A stretch of DNA of 64,000 nt, from the NCBI GenBank assembly GCA_947359465.1, contig OX375878.1:78660416-78724415 (forward strand). The letters are read 5' to 3'. The notes beneath the pieces are model-generated. The model did no database searches. It saw only the letters and a program-made list of their open reading frames with translations, and had not been told where the DNA came from. The position numbers and the translations under genes are program-made. The DNA is from Metellina segmentata. Taxonomy: Eukaryota; Arthropoda; Arachnida; Araneae; Tetragnathidae. Below are positions 26,440 to 41,750 of the stretch, piece after piece. Numbering within the stretch: the first letter of the stretch is position 1; each line of letters opens with the position of its first letter.

Positions 26440-26657
26440 ATTCCACCGCATCCAGGGAAGAAGTCTCAAGCCAAACGAAAAAGAAAAGGAACGGAAACGA
26501 AATCTCCCTCCCCCCCTAAATCGCCACTCGAACCCAATCCGACGCACCGCTGTGCCCGACCCCCGCCCAGCGAGCGCGCGGGAGTGTGGAGTGAGCGAGA
26601 GGACACGAGGCATGGCAGAGAAGGAGCAGAGCTCTCGGAAGAAGAAGGCAGTCGACG
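26440..26657 (+). promoter_or_regulatory. Wnt1: CpG-rich proximal promoter / 5' UTR of Wnt1
   Basis: A sharp local rise in G+C with many CpGs (for example GAGCGCGCGGGAGTGTGG near 26573-26590) just before the Wnt1 start codon, in otherwise AT-rich DNA. I see no TATA box at a convincing place and cannot fix the transcription start. An out-of-frame ATG lies at 26612 in a strong context. Confidence 0.5.
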
Positions 26658-26755
26658 ATGCTCCTCTGCTCTCTCCGAGCAGTCCTCCTCATCTTTCTGT
26701 TCGTTCTTATAGAAGCAGCACAGCCACGGTCCAGGGGGAGGGGATCCAGGTGGTG
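26612..26755 (+). other. overlapping upstream ORF (uORF), exon 1 part
   Basis: ATG at 26612 has G at -3 and G at +4, a strong initiation context. It is 46 nt upstream of the Wnt1 ATG and in another frame. The frame stays open through exon 1 (48 codons). After splicing to 46334 it reads five more codons before TGA, giving a 53-residue product that overlaps the Wnt1 start. Whether it matters depends on a transcription start upstream of 26612, which the sequence does not prove. I infer a possible brake on Wnt1 translation, not a functional peptide. Confidence 0.45.
26658..26755 (+). CDS. Wnt1: Wnt1 (wingless) exon 1: signal peptide and N-terminus
   Basis: Encodes residues 1-32 and two bases of codon 33 of the secreted Wnt1 ligand. 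The ATG (A at -3) opens a hydrophobic signal peptide (LLCSLRAVLLIFLFVLIEAA, residues 2-21), then a basic stretch ending RGRGSRWW. Wnt1 proteins typically carry RGRGS-x-WW or GRWW exactly before intron 1, which fixes the frame and donor. The donor is GTGAGT at 26756, phase 2. The exon lies in a short unique, CpG-rich island between two tandem arrays. The 98-nt size fits the family's small first coding exon. The Trp-Trp is normally followed by Gly, but here the splice gives Asn. Confidence 0.88.
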
Positions 26756-26814
26756 GTGAGTACTACCCTACAGTATTTAACGTGTGTTCGTTTACTTAAA
26801 GTTAATCTAGTTTG

Positions 26815-28050
26815 AGTTTTTTTTAAAGATGTGATGGGTTTACTCTTTAAGACGTAACAACGGATTACTTTCTAAGTTTCCCTGTCAACTTGATCTATCC
26901 CTGAACCGTTCAGTTCAAAAGTAAACAGATATGCCATGTTCGTAGACATTCAGTTGTCTTGAATTTTAAGTTAATCTTATTTGAGTTTTTTTTAAGATGT
27001 GATGGGTTTACTCTGTAAGACGTATCAACGGATTACTGTCCAAGTTTCCCTGTCAACTTTATCTGCTATCCTTGAACCGTTCAATTCAAAAGTAAACAGA
27101 TATGCCATGTTCGTAGACATTCAATTGTTTTGAATTTTAAGTTAATCTTATTTGAGTTTTTTTTAAGATGTGATGGGTTTACTCTGTAAGACGTATCAAC
27201 AGATTACTTTCTAAGTTTCCCTGTCAACTTGACCTGTTATCCTTGAACCGTTCAATTCAAAAGTAAACAGATATGCCATGTTCATAGACATTCAATTGTT
27301 TTGAATTTTAAGTTAATCTTATTTGAGTTTTTTTTAAGATGTGATGGGTTTACTCTGTAAGACGTATCAACGGATTACTGTCTAAGTTTCTCTGTCAACT
27401 TGATCTGTAATCCTTGAACCGTTGAATTCAAAAGTAAACAGATATGCCATGTTCGTAGACATTCAGTTGTTTTGAATTTTAAGTTAAACTTGTTTGAGTT
27501 TTTTTTTAAAAGGTGTGATGGGTTTACTCTGTAAAACGTATCAGCGGACCGCTATACAAGATTCCCCGCTTTATCTGCCATCCTTGAACTTTCATTCAAT
27601 TCCAAAGTAAACAAATATTCCCTGTTCATATACATTCAGTTATTTTGAATTTAAAATTCAACTTGTTTGAATTATTTTCAAAAGTTGTGATGTTGTATTT
27701 ACGCTGTAAGACGGGTCAACGTATTGCCTGTCCAAGTTCCACTTCCAACTTTATCTGTCATCCTTATACTTCCATTCATTTTAAAAGAAAACAAATATGT
27801 TCTGTTAGTACACATCCGCAGCTGTTTTTAATTTCAAAATTCTACTTGTTTGAGAATTTTTTAAGATATGATGTTTTTTTTTTATTCTGTAAAATGGATT
27901 AACGCATTGCCGTCCAACTTTATCCGTCATCCTTGAACTCCCGGGCAATTCAAAGGTAAACAAATACAACCTGTTGGTAGACACTCATTCCTTTAATTTA
28001 AAACTTTAAATTGTTTGAATTTTTTTTGAAAAGGTGTGTAATTTTTTTTG
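26815..28050. repeat. tandem array of ~170-bp units in 5' intron 1
   Basis: The motif GATGTGATGGGTTTACTCTG recurs at 26828, 26996, 27167, 27338 and about 27512, then in decayed form near 27684, 27865 and 28033. Unit lengths are 168-181 bp. Units also share AAGTAAACAGATATGCCATG and CCTTGAACCGTTCAATTC. The first four units are close to identical and later ones decay with distance from exon 1. It starts about 60 bp after the exon 1 donor. It is unrelated in sequence to the 120-bp array on the other side of exon 1. Confidence 0.93.
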
Positions 28051-29413
28051 GATTTAGCTTGGATTGTTACTCTACGGTCATTTTTTGAGATAAGACAGGG
28101 ACCAACGACTCAAAGTGGATTTCGAACCACGGAACAAGAAGGAGAATGAATTTATTCTCATAGACATACTGTTTCAAAGGGAAAATCGGACCCAAGAATA
28201 AAATGGGTTAATACGATTTTTTAATTTGAAATTTTATACTCAATTTGCTATTTTGTTAAAAACATGTAATATAAACTATAAATAATTTTACTCACATTAA
28301 AAACTTTTTCAAAAATAGCTAAATATTGTGAATACAGTAATGATATGTCATATTTGTGGGACTAAAATTCATATAACTATTCAATAAAAAAAATGTGATG
28401 TAATTCGTGTTCTTTTTGTGCCACTGCGCTATAAATCACAAAATTAAAAACTACTAGTCCACCTAAATATTATGAGTTATTACAGTTTGACTCTCCGGTT
28501 TTTGTTTTAAAATGATTAGTTGGAATGTGAGATATACTTTATGTTTTAAAATTAAAAATAGAAACAATCTCAGTGACTGTTAAAAAAAATTTTTCAGACG
28601 AATGTTTTTCCTTAGAATATTTTTTTGAAGAATACTGATAATTGCTTTTTAAAATTTAACTAAAAAATTCCTAACTATAAGGTCTGTTTAGCTTTAACAG
28701 TGACTCGCATAGCTTTTGTGACTATTATGTAGGAATCTAATAATAATAAAAATTAATTAAATGTTTAAAGGGGTTCAAAAACACTTATAAATCAACCAGT
28801 TTAGTAAATAAAGGAGTTTTACTATTACAAAGAGTAAAGGTTTTTAGGTCAGGATGATATTTGTTATTACTATTGCTTCTCTCAAACTAATAAGAGTATA
28901 TCCAAATTGAATTAAATAGCATGGAAGATAAATTTAAGTTATTGCCACACATACAAATGAATAGTAATTAAATTAATATAAGATTATACAAATACAAATA
29001 TTGACGACCAGCTACAGGCTCGAGCCCAACAAGGCTGGTCCTTTGTTTATGAATTCCCCAATTCCCACTGACTATCCAATTGTATCTTAAATTCGTACAC
29101 TCCCTTTGAATTAACTATATTTTCTGGTAAGTGTTAAGTGTTAAAAACCGTTAAAAACAGTATTTTCAATATGTCTCTATTTTGAGTAATGTTGACTGTG
29201 TAATATTTGAATTGAAAAATTTGACTGAAATGTAACACCACTTTCAGTTAACTGGAAAATATTAATAAGAAAGCTTCAACTTTTTTGAAGTTATAAAAGT
29301 GTATAATGCAAACTTATTTAAATCACAAAAATGCATTTTCAATATATAATCTTGATGTATAATAAAACTTGACTTATATAAAGCTAAACACTTTAAAATT
29401 CTTGTGATTATTA
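28051..29413. other. intron 1, unique AT-rich stretch
   Basis: No gene, RNA or recognised repeat. Confidence 0.45.
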
Positions 29414-29670
29414 CATCGCACCCCGGCAAGAAAAGTGACACAACTCAAAAAAAAAAATTTTAATGGTACGTTATTGAAAAATATGTATGAAGTGCCCCAG
29501 CGTGTTGTATTACTATTCTATAGAATATAATAGAAGTTACCACCATAAATACCCGAAATTTAAAAGAAGCTTATACTATTTCAATATAAGTTTTAGAGTA
29601 TCCTTTAAGTTGATGTTTTTCAAATTCTGCAATTTTGAGTCGTGTCACTTTTCTTGTGGGGTGCGATATG
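29414..29670 (+). mobile_element. MITE family A, copy 2
   Basis: Ends CATCGCACCCCGGCAAGAAA (left) and the mirror of TCGCACCCCACAAGAAAAGT (right) form inverted repeats of about 38 bp. The 257-bp body matches copies at 10669 (inverted) and 52835, including CCAGCGTGTTGTATTACTAT and the TTCTATAGAATA palindrome. No transposase coding. Confidence 0.9.
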
Positions 29671-33286
<3,616 letters not shown>

Positions 33287-33304
33287 TATATATATATATA
33301 TATA
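33287..33304. repeat. (TA)n left part of a split microsatellite
   Basis: Short TA run directly abutting the Helitron 3' end. The TA run resumes at 34614, suggesting one microsatellite split by the insertion. Confidence 0.85.
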
Positions 33305-35099
<1,795 letters not shown>

Positions 35100-35670
35100 T
35101 AAATATTCCTATATTTCACCCCTTATCTTTTAAAATACTTTCTTCTCCACCACTGCAAGGTATGTATACTGCCGCTGATTGCCTTAAAACCCTTAACAGC
35201 AAAGCGAACATAAAAGCGTCGGAACCCTTTGGTGGCAGCCTCGAATTCGTTTGAGAGCGTTTCTTGGCTCAGAAATGCGTAACCAAAAGCAGATCCGTAG
35301 GGCAAGAACGTGAAAATGTCACTAGAGTGTCAATTTCCCCCATTTACTCGAATCTGAGTCAAAGGTCGCGATAAAGACGACTCTCTTCCTAATAGGCTGC
35401 CAATTTAGGCCCATCCTTTGGGAAGGGAGAGTGCACTTTAGCCGGCAAGCAGGACTGAGTGGTTGTTGGTGGCCGAAGTTCAACGAGCCAATGGAAGGAT
35501 TTCGTCTTGTGCAGGACGTTTGTTGCTGAAGATGGATCACCCTTGTCAAAATATTGAACACGAGGAAGAAATAAGTCTTTTCCTCTTCACAATGAGACAA
35601 TATTCGCGTGAGAGACACTGGGACAATAGGGATTCCATTTGAAATTGACTGAGAGTCTGGCGTTCTTGAT
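35100..35670. promoter_or_regulatory. candidate intronic control block (balanced base content)
   Basis: About 570 bp with clearly higher G+C than its surroundings, no coding logic and no transposon ends. It contains a TCAAAGG core at 35359-35365, which fits TCF/LEF binding, and a CCTTTGGG at about 35416. Base composition and lack of repeat signature suggest a conserved non-coding element of Wnt1. This is inference; an old unrecognised transposon is the alternative. Confidence 0.25.
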
Positions 35671-36833
35671 TATACATCCCCCCTCCTTGTCCCTTTTACT
35701 AATCGGGATTTTCAGTATTCCAAAGACGCTGCAAGATTTAAAAAAATGCTCTTTCATACTTTTTCCTCTTAATCCTCATAATAAAATGGAGTAAGACAGG
35801 TTTTCAAGTAGGGCATCTTGAAGATTTATGAAAAAAGAACAAATGAAAAAGTAAACTTTCGATATTCTATATCAAAGTCATACTTGAATATATTCATTAC
35901 AGAAGAGAATATTTTAATTCCATTACTTTCAATGCGAGGAAAATTTTCATTTTTATACTCTAATATAAAGAATGTTAAAAATATTGCATTAGTTTTTACA
36001 GTACGGCCTATAAAAGTATTTTGAAGGCTTCATCTACAAGAAATTAATAAGCGTTTGAAAATTACGTAAGTCATAAAAATAAAATTTATACACTTTTTTA
36101 TAACTTAGAATTTGTGGTTTTTCAAGTTACATCAATAAAATTTATTAGAATTAAATATCAAGTAATATTTTCTTACCTAGAAAGTGATCAGATCAGGTTC
36201 ACTATTTTTTTTGCGATATCTCCTCTAGCCATCCACGAAATACTTGTTTCCCTTAATGTGGTTGAACTTACAAATTTATAATTTGTAAGTTAATAAGTTA
36301 AATGTCGTATATTTTAATTGCTAATTTCCTACGCTTGTATATTCCACTAAAAATCTTAGTAGGCGAAAACTTTTTTATTTGTAAATTTTGTGTATGTGTA
36401 TGTAAGAAATTTATTATTCTTTTATCTTTCGTCTTTATAAAACTTGTTTATTTACGACAATGATTGGGACTACCCATGCGAATTTCCATGAAGTCTATTC
36501 CTTGAATTAGATATAACCTTTTTGTATCAAGTCACTTATTTTATTCACAAGAAATGATTTGAGTGTACAAGTTTTTTAAGACGTTGCGTTTAGAAATGTT
36601 TTGATGCTATATTGGAAAATAATTCCTTACCATATAAACCATACTTAAGAAATGGCATCAATTGCCTCAAAACAATATGTATTAATATAATTTCCAATAT
36701 TGTTGCCTTTAGCATGCCGATTTGGACTTTACAAAGCCAAATATCTCAAGAGAAGCGATTACATGGAAAAGTATTCTAAAACTTTGGAAGCACGAAAGAA
36801 ATTAATAAAGTAAAACGAATCAACGAATGGGAA
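35671..36833. other. intron 1, unique AT-rich stretch
   Basis: Nothing recognised. Confidence 0.4.
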
Positions 36834-36960
36834 GCTAATACTTAATGTAAACATTAAGCAAACGTTAAGAAAAAGCTAAAGTTAAGTATTAAGCTGACGT
36901 TAAGTATTAAGCTGACGTTAAGTATTTAGCTAACGTTACTAAACGTAATGTTTGCTTAGT
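36834..36960. repeat. 18-bp tandem repeat within an inverted repeat
   Basis: Three tandem units GTTAAGTATTAAGCTGAC at 36881, 36899 and 36917 (the last diverged). Outside them, the left flank (TTAAGCAAACGTTA) and the right flank (mirror of CTAAGCAAACATTACG) are inverted relative to each other. It looks like a small foldback structure. Confidence 0.65.
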
Positions 36961-37642
36961 ACATAAAAAAAAAATCAGATTCCTTTTTTAAAAAGTTCCA
37001 AAGCTTATGAGAAAAGAAAAAATAATAAAAAGAATATTTACAGCGAAAATGTTTTCGTATATTTTGGACTTTTACTATGGTCTTTTCTGAACTATTAATT
37101 GGAAATTGATGGCGGAAGTAAAAAAGATCTTGCTTTCGAAATCTGCAACGAGAAAGCATAGTAGATTTTATCTTTTTAATTAATACCATTACGAAACAAA
37201 TCAACGCAACTTTGCGAACATCAAAAACACGAGAATGAGTATCAATAAAACATAAGTATTTCGTTTCACAGGTATAATTTCCAAATTTAAAACTCGAAGT
37301 GTTGCAAACAATCTGGTTATTTTATTAGAATCGGGTTCAGGGAGGCGTATCCAGCTGTGATGCTGCCATCTAGGGAAAGGGAATGAGAAAACAAGTCTTA
37401 ATTTAAATCGTAAATTTTACAGCATATCCATTGATGGTAATGCTAAGTTTTTACTTGCACTAAGAAATCACTGAGATTGTCTAAATAACTTATGTCAAAC
37501 AAAAATAGTTAAATGTTTGGTTGGTTTGGGGTCAGTTAGGCCCAGCTATGTTTTCAAATTTTCAGATACAGTTTGCAACGTGTGCATTTTAAGCAGTATC
37601 ACACACATGCTCTTGTCAAAATGCCCATCTTTTATAAAATTA
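36961..37642. other. intron 1 spacer
   Basis: No gene or repeat end recognised. Confidence 0.4.
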
Positions 37643-38345
37643 CTAGCCACTATGTGTCAAGCACGGCGTTGACCGTGACAGTTATTTTCGTGGGGTCAGG
37701 TGTGACCACTGTTCGCTAACTCCTGGTGATTGCTACGAATTCCCATTTGGTTTACTTCGCAAATCAAATATATTTTTTTTATTTGTTTTGCTTTCCTTCG
37801 CTGTAAATCGTTTGAGCGCAGGAAATGAAATATGTGATTTCTCAAATCTCAAATCAAACAAAAGTATAGCAAAAAAAAAATTATAATTACAATTTAGAAA
37901 TTATTTGTTAAAATAAAATCATATTTCTAGGTGTCAATCAATGTGAAATTTTTACAGATTTCAAATCCATTGAAATTTTTACTTTATCTTTGAACCGTGT
38001 AGGAGATAGAAAAAAGAACTATATAACTCCAGTAGAAACTTTATTATTTTTTTTTTAAATGAAAAATCATTCCTCAGCAAAATGAAACGGAATAAATAAA
38101 TTTAGAACCTTTGATCATTTATGCTGCTGCCATTCTAAGGAAAACTATAATAACTAAACATGTCATTAAATTATTTTTTAAATGTTCTAGATTAAATTTT
38201 AAAATTTAGGATTCGTACAAAAATTGCAAAAAATTCAGACTACCAGTGTTCCAAATACCATTACTTTAAGTGCCATAGATTCGTCAGGAACTTACACATA
38301 ACAAACAAAAAGACAGACAAACACTTCCTTTTATAATAGTAGAGA
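37643..38345 (-). mobile_element. Helitron 2, non-autonomous
   Basis: Minus-strand element of 703 bp. The 5' end is TCTCTACTATTATAAAAGG, the 3' end AGTGGCTAG followed by host T, with an A before the 5' end. It shares its 5' end pattern, an internal block (ATCTTTGAACCG beside GATAGAAAAAAGAACTA, mirrored in the other copy) and the subterminal CGGTCAACGCCG with Helitron 4 (43003-43781). No coding capacity. Confidence 0.78.
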
Positions 38346-39129
38346 TTTTAACACTCTGAACTATTTGAATAAGTATGTAAAAACATGAAAATGAAAAAAT
38401 AGTTCAAAGCGTAGATTAAAAAGCCAACTTAACTATAATTTAAGTTAACAAATTAAAACAGTTAGATTAAAAGAAAATATAAAATTTGAAGTGATCAAAT
38501 TCTTTTGAAAGCCTATAAAGTATATTGTTCCTCCAAAGAAAACTATATAACTTAAAATACACCTTTAAATTTAATTTCATGGCTACTTTCGGTGACTTAA
38601 AAACGTAGAGTAAAAACTAATTAAAAAAAAACGTGGCTTCGCGATTTTAGAACCAGTTCCAAACTAAACCAGATAGTTTCCGATTCTCATTGGATAACTC
38701 AATTCAAATTAGATAAAATAATCAATCCGGGGAGGAGTTGGAATTATTAGAGTATTTCTTTAATTTGCCCCAATCGCGAAATGATAAGTTTGAGCCAATG
38801 CAAAATCTTTATTTGTTTTCAATAAATCAATTATAATGTGGCCCTAATTCAATTTTGTGTTCTGAAATGTGACATAAAATAACAAACCAAGTACAATGAT
38901 TTCCATAAGTAAAAGATGTAATTGAAAATCTTAAAAGCCATTCTGCCGATTTGAAAGAAGTTTTGTGAAAATATCCATCATCTTTTGTGCAACAGAAAAC
39001 AACACAAATATATGAGATAAGTAATATGCATTTAATATGAGGCGTAGAATAACAGTAGGCAATAGTAGAATAATAGTAGGCAACGAACAAAAGTCATGAA
39101 TACAAATTAAATTAAAAAATTACTAAGGG
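38346..39129. other. intron 1 spacer
   Basis: AT-rich; nothing recognised. Confidence 0.4.
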
Positions 39130-40510
39130 TTTGTGTTTTCCTGTCAAAAAACAATACATGGCATTAATTGACGTTCCCCGCTCTTAATAAGGTTGTCTTT
39201 GAGGTAGGTCTATACCCAACAGCTGCCACTGTTCTCGTAAGTCATTTCGAAGTATCTTCGAGTCTTAGGTTAGAAATACGTTTCAAAAGAGCTGACCATA
39301 CATAATGAATGGAATTCAGGTAGGTAGAGCATCTATATATATAATTCTCTTACGTGGCACGCAAAAAAGACGTTATTTGTAATCGCGTTTTGGCAATACT
39401 GTACGATTGTTTGCTTATCGCGAAGTCTCGCGCATCAATTGAATTTATAGCGTTATCGAATGAAATTTTATTGAAAAAAAAAAGGAAATTTTAATGAGCT
39501 GTTGCAGTTAGTTTATAATAGAAATCAAAGAAAGCGGAGGATCTTTTCAGGGCCAACAATTATAGTTCAACAAGACGCTTGCACTACAACCTCCGGCAAC
39601 AAACTCAATGAAAGAGTGTGGGTTGTTTGAGTACTGGAAAATGTACACACAAACAACATGCTGGGTATTCAATTTCCAAAGCAACGCTCACATTTCGAGT
39701 CAACATTTGCACAAAGTTTTTATTTGAATTCTGATTTTAGACATAATGTATATATTTTTTCTGTAATACAGCAAATTTAGATATGAAAAACATTTTTTTG
39801 GTAACATATTTATCGTCTATCCCTTCTGCTAGGACACATGTCTTCATTGAGGCGAGCGAAGCGAGTATAGCTTCGCGCAGCGAACCAATGAGGATTGCGA
39901 AGCAATCCTCCGGGGGTTGGCGAGCGTTAGCGAGCAGGGGGCAGGCCCCCTAGTGTAAACTAATCCATGCTAACAATTGTCTCATTTTGGAGGAACTGTC
40001 GCGGGAGGCTAGCTGTACATGGATGGGCATTATCAGCTTGCAGAATAAACATATCTCCGATTGTACTCTACAGAGGTGAGCATTTATGGTTACCCCGGAT
40101 TACTTCGAGGTTACTTCGTCCACCTACAGAGATGACCCCCAAATGAGTAATCAACCAATACCACTTCTGTCCATACCGGGGACACGAGGGGGGATATCGT
40201 TTCCCAGACCCTCCAGATGAAAACGCGTCACAAATATCACTTATAATGTAAACAATTCTGCCTGTAGCGGGATGTAACGGGCACGTACACTACAGGTCGC
40301 ATATTATACAGCCCTTCTACTTACCATTAGACGGTGATACCATCCTTCCTGTTACAGTATCAAACCCAGGTGAGATGCCCTCGGCTGAATCGTCGAGATG
40401 TGGCTTGAAATCGATTCCACAGTCCGTGGACCACCCTAACGGCTTACATTCAGCCATCTTACAACAGACAGACTTTTTCCTCGCCTCCAGTCAGTTCAAC
40501 TCAGTATCGT
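39130..40510 (-). pseudogene. Tc1-like transposase relic, split by Helitron 3
   Basis: Minus-strand reading, from the right: SDICDAFSSGGSGKRYPP near 40250, then GVISVGGRSNLEVIRGNHK near 40110 (the conserved VWGGIS block), then LQADNAHPCTASLPRQF near 40040 (second catalytic Asp). The frame resumes left of the Helitron as YLNSIHYVWSALLKRISNLR near 39310, which is the PDLNPIEHVWD region. The two halves are separated exactly by 39332-39953. Frameshifts throughout; dead. Terminal repeats were not found. Confidence 0.72.
39332..39953 (+). mobile_element. Helitron 3, non-autonomous, nested in Tc1 relic
   Basis: Plus-strand 622-bp element. The 5' end is TCTATATATATAATTCTC after a host A. The 3' end is CTAG before a host T. 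A perfect hairpin GGGGGC-AG-GCCCCC (39937-39950) runs into the CTAG. GC-rich GCGAGCGAAGCGAG-type palindromes precede it. Sequence family differs from the other Helitrons here. It splits the Tc1-like relic, so it is the younger insertion. Confidence 0.88.
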
Positions 40511-40702
40511 AATTAAGTAGTCAAATGTTGCCGCGAGGTCATGTGTATGAAATGACTACTTCGAATTTTGTTTTCGTTTTTACGGCTCTAAATATCGATC
40601 TTCATTTATATTTCATAATGCTGTTTCCTGAAGTCACCACCCTCCATGATGTCACTCAGTCAAATTTGCACACGAAATGTGTGAGCGTCGTTACATCTTT
40701 AA
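40511..40702. other. intron 1 spacer
   Basis: Short unassigned segment between the Tc1 relic and the TTAA-flanked MITE. An open frame (40525-40806) runs across the boundary and is probably accidental. Confidence 0.35.
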
Positions 40703-41021
40703 GGTGCGATTCCTATATTCCGTTTGACGCAGATCACTGCTATATGGGATGTTACAGGTTCATTGGGTGTCAATTACATCATTCTTCAATGGATTTTTAC
40801 AGGTAATACATCATATTAAAGAATACAAACTGTTATTTAAAATGAGCTATAAAACATGAAAATCCGTTAAGTAATGAAAGTGCTGTAATATGTTTAAGTT
40901 GGGACGATTATGGAACTGTTTCCCACAATGCGTCAGCTACGGAAGCACTGCGTCACATTGCGTCATTTACATTACACACTGCGTCAGCCACATGCGTCAG
41001 ACGCGCTGTAGGAATCGCACC
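40703..41021. mobile_element. piggyBac-like MITE with TTAA flanks
   Basis: 319 bp bounded by GGTGCGATTCCTA on the left and its exact mirror on the right, each flanked outside by TTAA (40699-40702 and 41022-41025). TTAA target duplication is the mark of the piggyBac superfamily. Near both ends TGCGTCA motifs recur (one mirrored TGACGCA on the left, at least five on the right), typical of transposase-binding subterminal repeats. No transposase is encoded. Confidence 0.8.
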
Positions 41022-41034
41022 TTAAACCTTTAGA

Positions 41035-41330
41035 CTACGGCCGGTACAGCAGTTGTACCATGATCGAGCCAAGAAAGAATTTAGACAACGACCAGTACAG
41101 CAGTTGTACCTTGATAGTTAAAAGAATCGCGGCAAGAGAGAATTTAGACAACGACCGGTACAGCAGTTGTACCATGATCGAGCCAAGAAAGAATTTAGAC
41201 AACGACCAGTACAGCAGTTGTACTTTGATAGTTAAAAGAATCGCACCAAGAGAGAATTTAGACTACGGCCGTTACAGAAGTTGTACCGTGAAAGTTATAA
41301 GAATCGCGCCAAGAAAGATTGTATGTTGGT
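41035..41330 (+). repeat. compound 63/51-bp minisatellite
   Basis: The unit beginning GAATTTAGACAACGACC recurs at 41077, 41140, 41191, 41254 and (partial) 41317, giving spacings 63, 51, 63, 63. Long units carry AGTTAAAAGAATCG, short ones ATCGAGCCAAG. Because 63 and 51 are multiples of three, the array stays open in one frame from 41060 to 41332 (90 codons, repeated ENLDNDRYSSCT and LIVKRIAPR). With no promoter, splice sites or known homologue, I treat this as a repeat, not a gene. Confidence 0.9.
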
Positions 41331-41332
41331 AG

Positions 41333-41372
41333 GTATTTTAATTAACGTCGCACTGGAACAACACAACCACGC
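41333..41372 (-). repeat. SINE 3' tail scrap
   Basis: TTAATTAACGTCGCACTGGA followed by ACAACACAACC is the reversed 3' end of the local SINE family. Confidence 0.55.
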
Positions 41373-41498
41373 CAAGAAAGAATAAGGCTTGTTATATCTA
41401 TATCCTTAGTCAAAAGGTTAAGGACTACCAAGTTTGAAGTCAATCGTATATTTTAAGAGGTTATTACAATTTTTCCATTTGTTCCTTAATATATGGTT
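41373..41498. other. intron 1 spacer
   Basis: Short spacer; nothing recognised. Confidence 0.3.
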
Positions 41499-41750
41499 TC
41501 GGTTGAGTGAGTAACGGATTAGCAACCGGAGGGTTGAGAGTACGGATCCAATCAAAGACCCTCGTCTTCAAAGAGGGACTGGTGCACGTCAAATCTGTCT
41601 TGGTCTCAAATGTCCTTTGTTGTCATGGTGTGGAAGTTTGGATTTACGTGGCGTTGACATGGGATCATTAATTTGGGGATTGATCTCGGGCCGTCGTCAA
41701 TAGCCCGTTGTGTTGCTGCAGTGTGACGTTAATTAAAATAGCTACCTACC
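41499..41750 (+). mobile_element. SINE copy
   Basis: Forward copy with a degenerate tRNA-like head, then CATGGTGTGGAAGTTTGG, GGGGATTGATCTCGGGC, GCCCGTTGTGTTGCTGCAG and a tail TTAATTAAAATAGCTACCTACC region. It lacks about 50 bp of the body (AGAGTGGGGTGCC part) present at 11400. Confidence 0.75.

Noticed and set aside
26552..26815. 87-residue protein at the Wnt1 promoter
   Set aside because: Its frame begins without an ATG and runs through the exon 1 donor into intron repeats. Only the part from the ATG at 26612 is kept, as a possible uORF.
25100..28050. CRISPR-like or gene-coding repeat arrays
   Set aside because: Units are 120-170 bp with no spacer structure, decay gradually and are in eukaryotic DNA. 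They are ordinary tandem repeats.
41060..41332. 90-codon repetitive protein
   Set aside because: Explained by a minisatellite whose unit length is a multiple of three. No splice sites, promoter or homologue seen.
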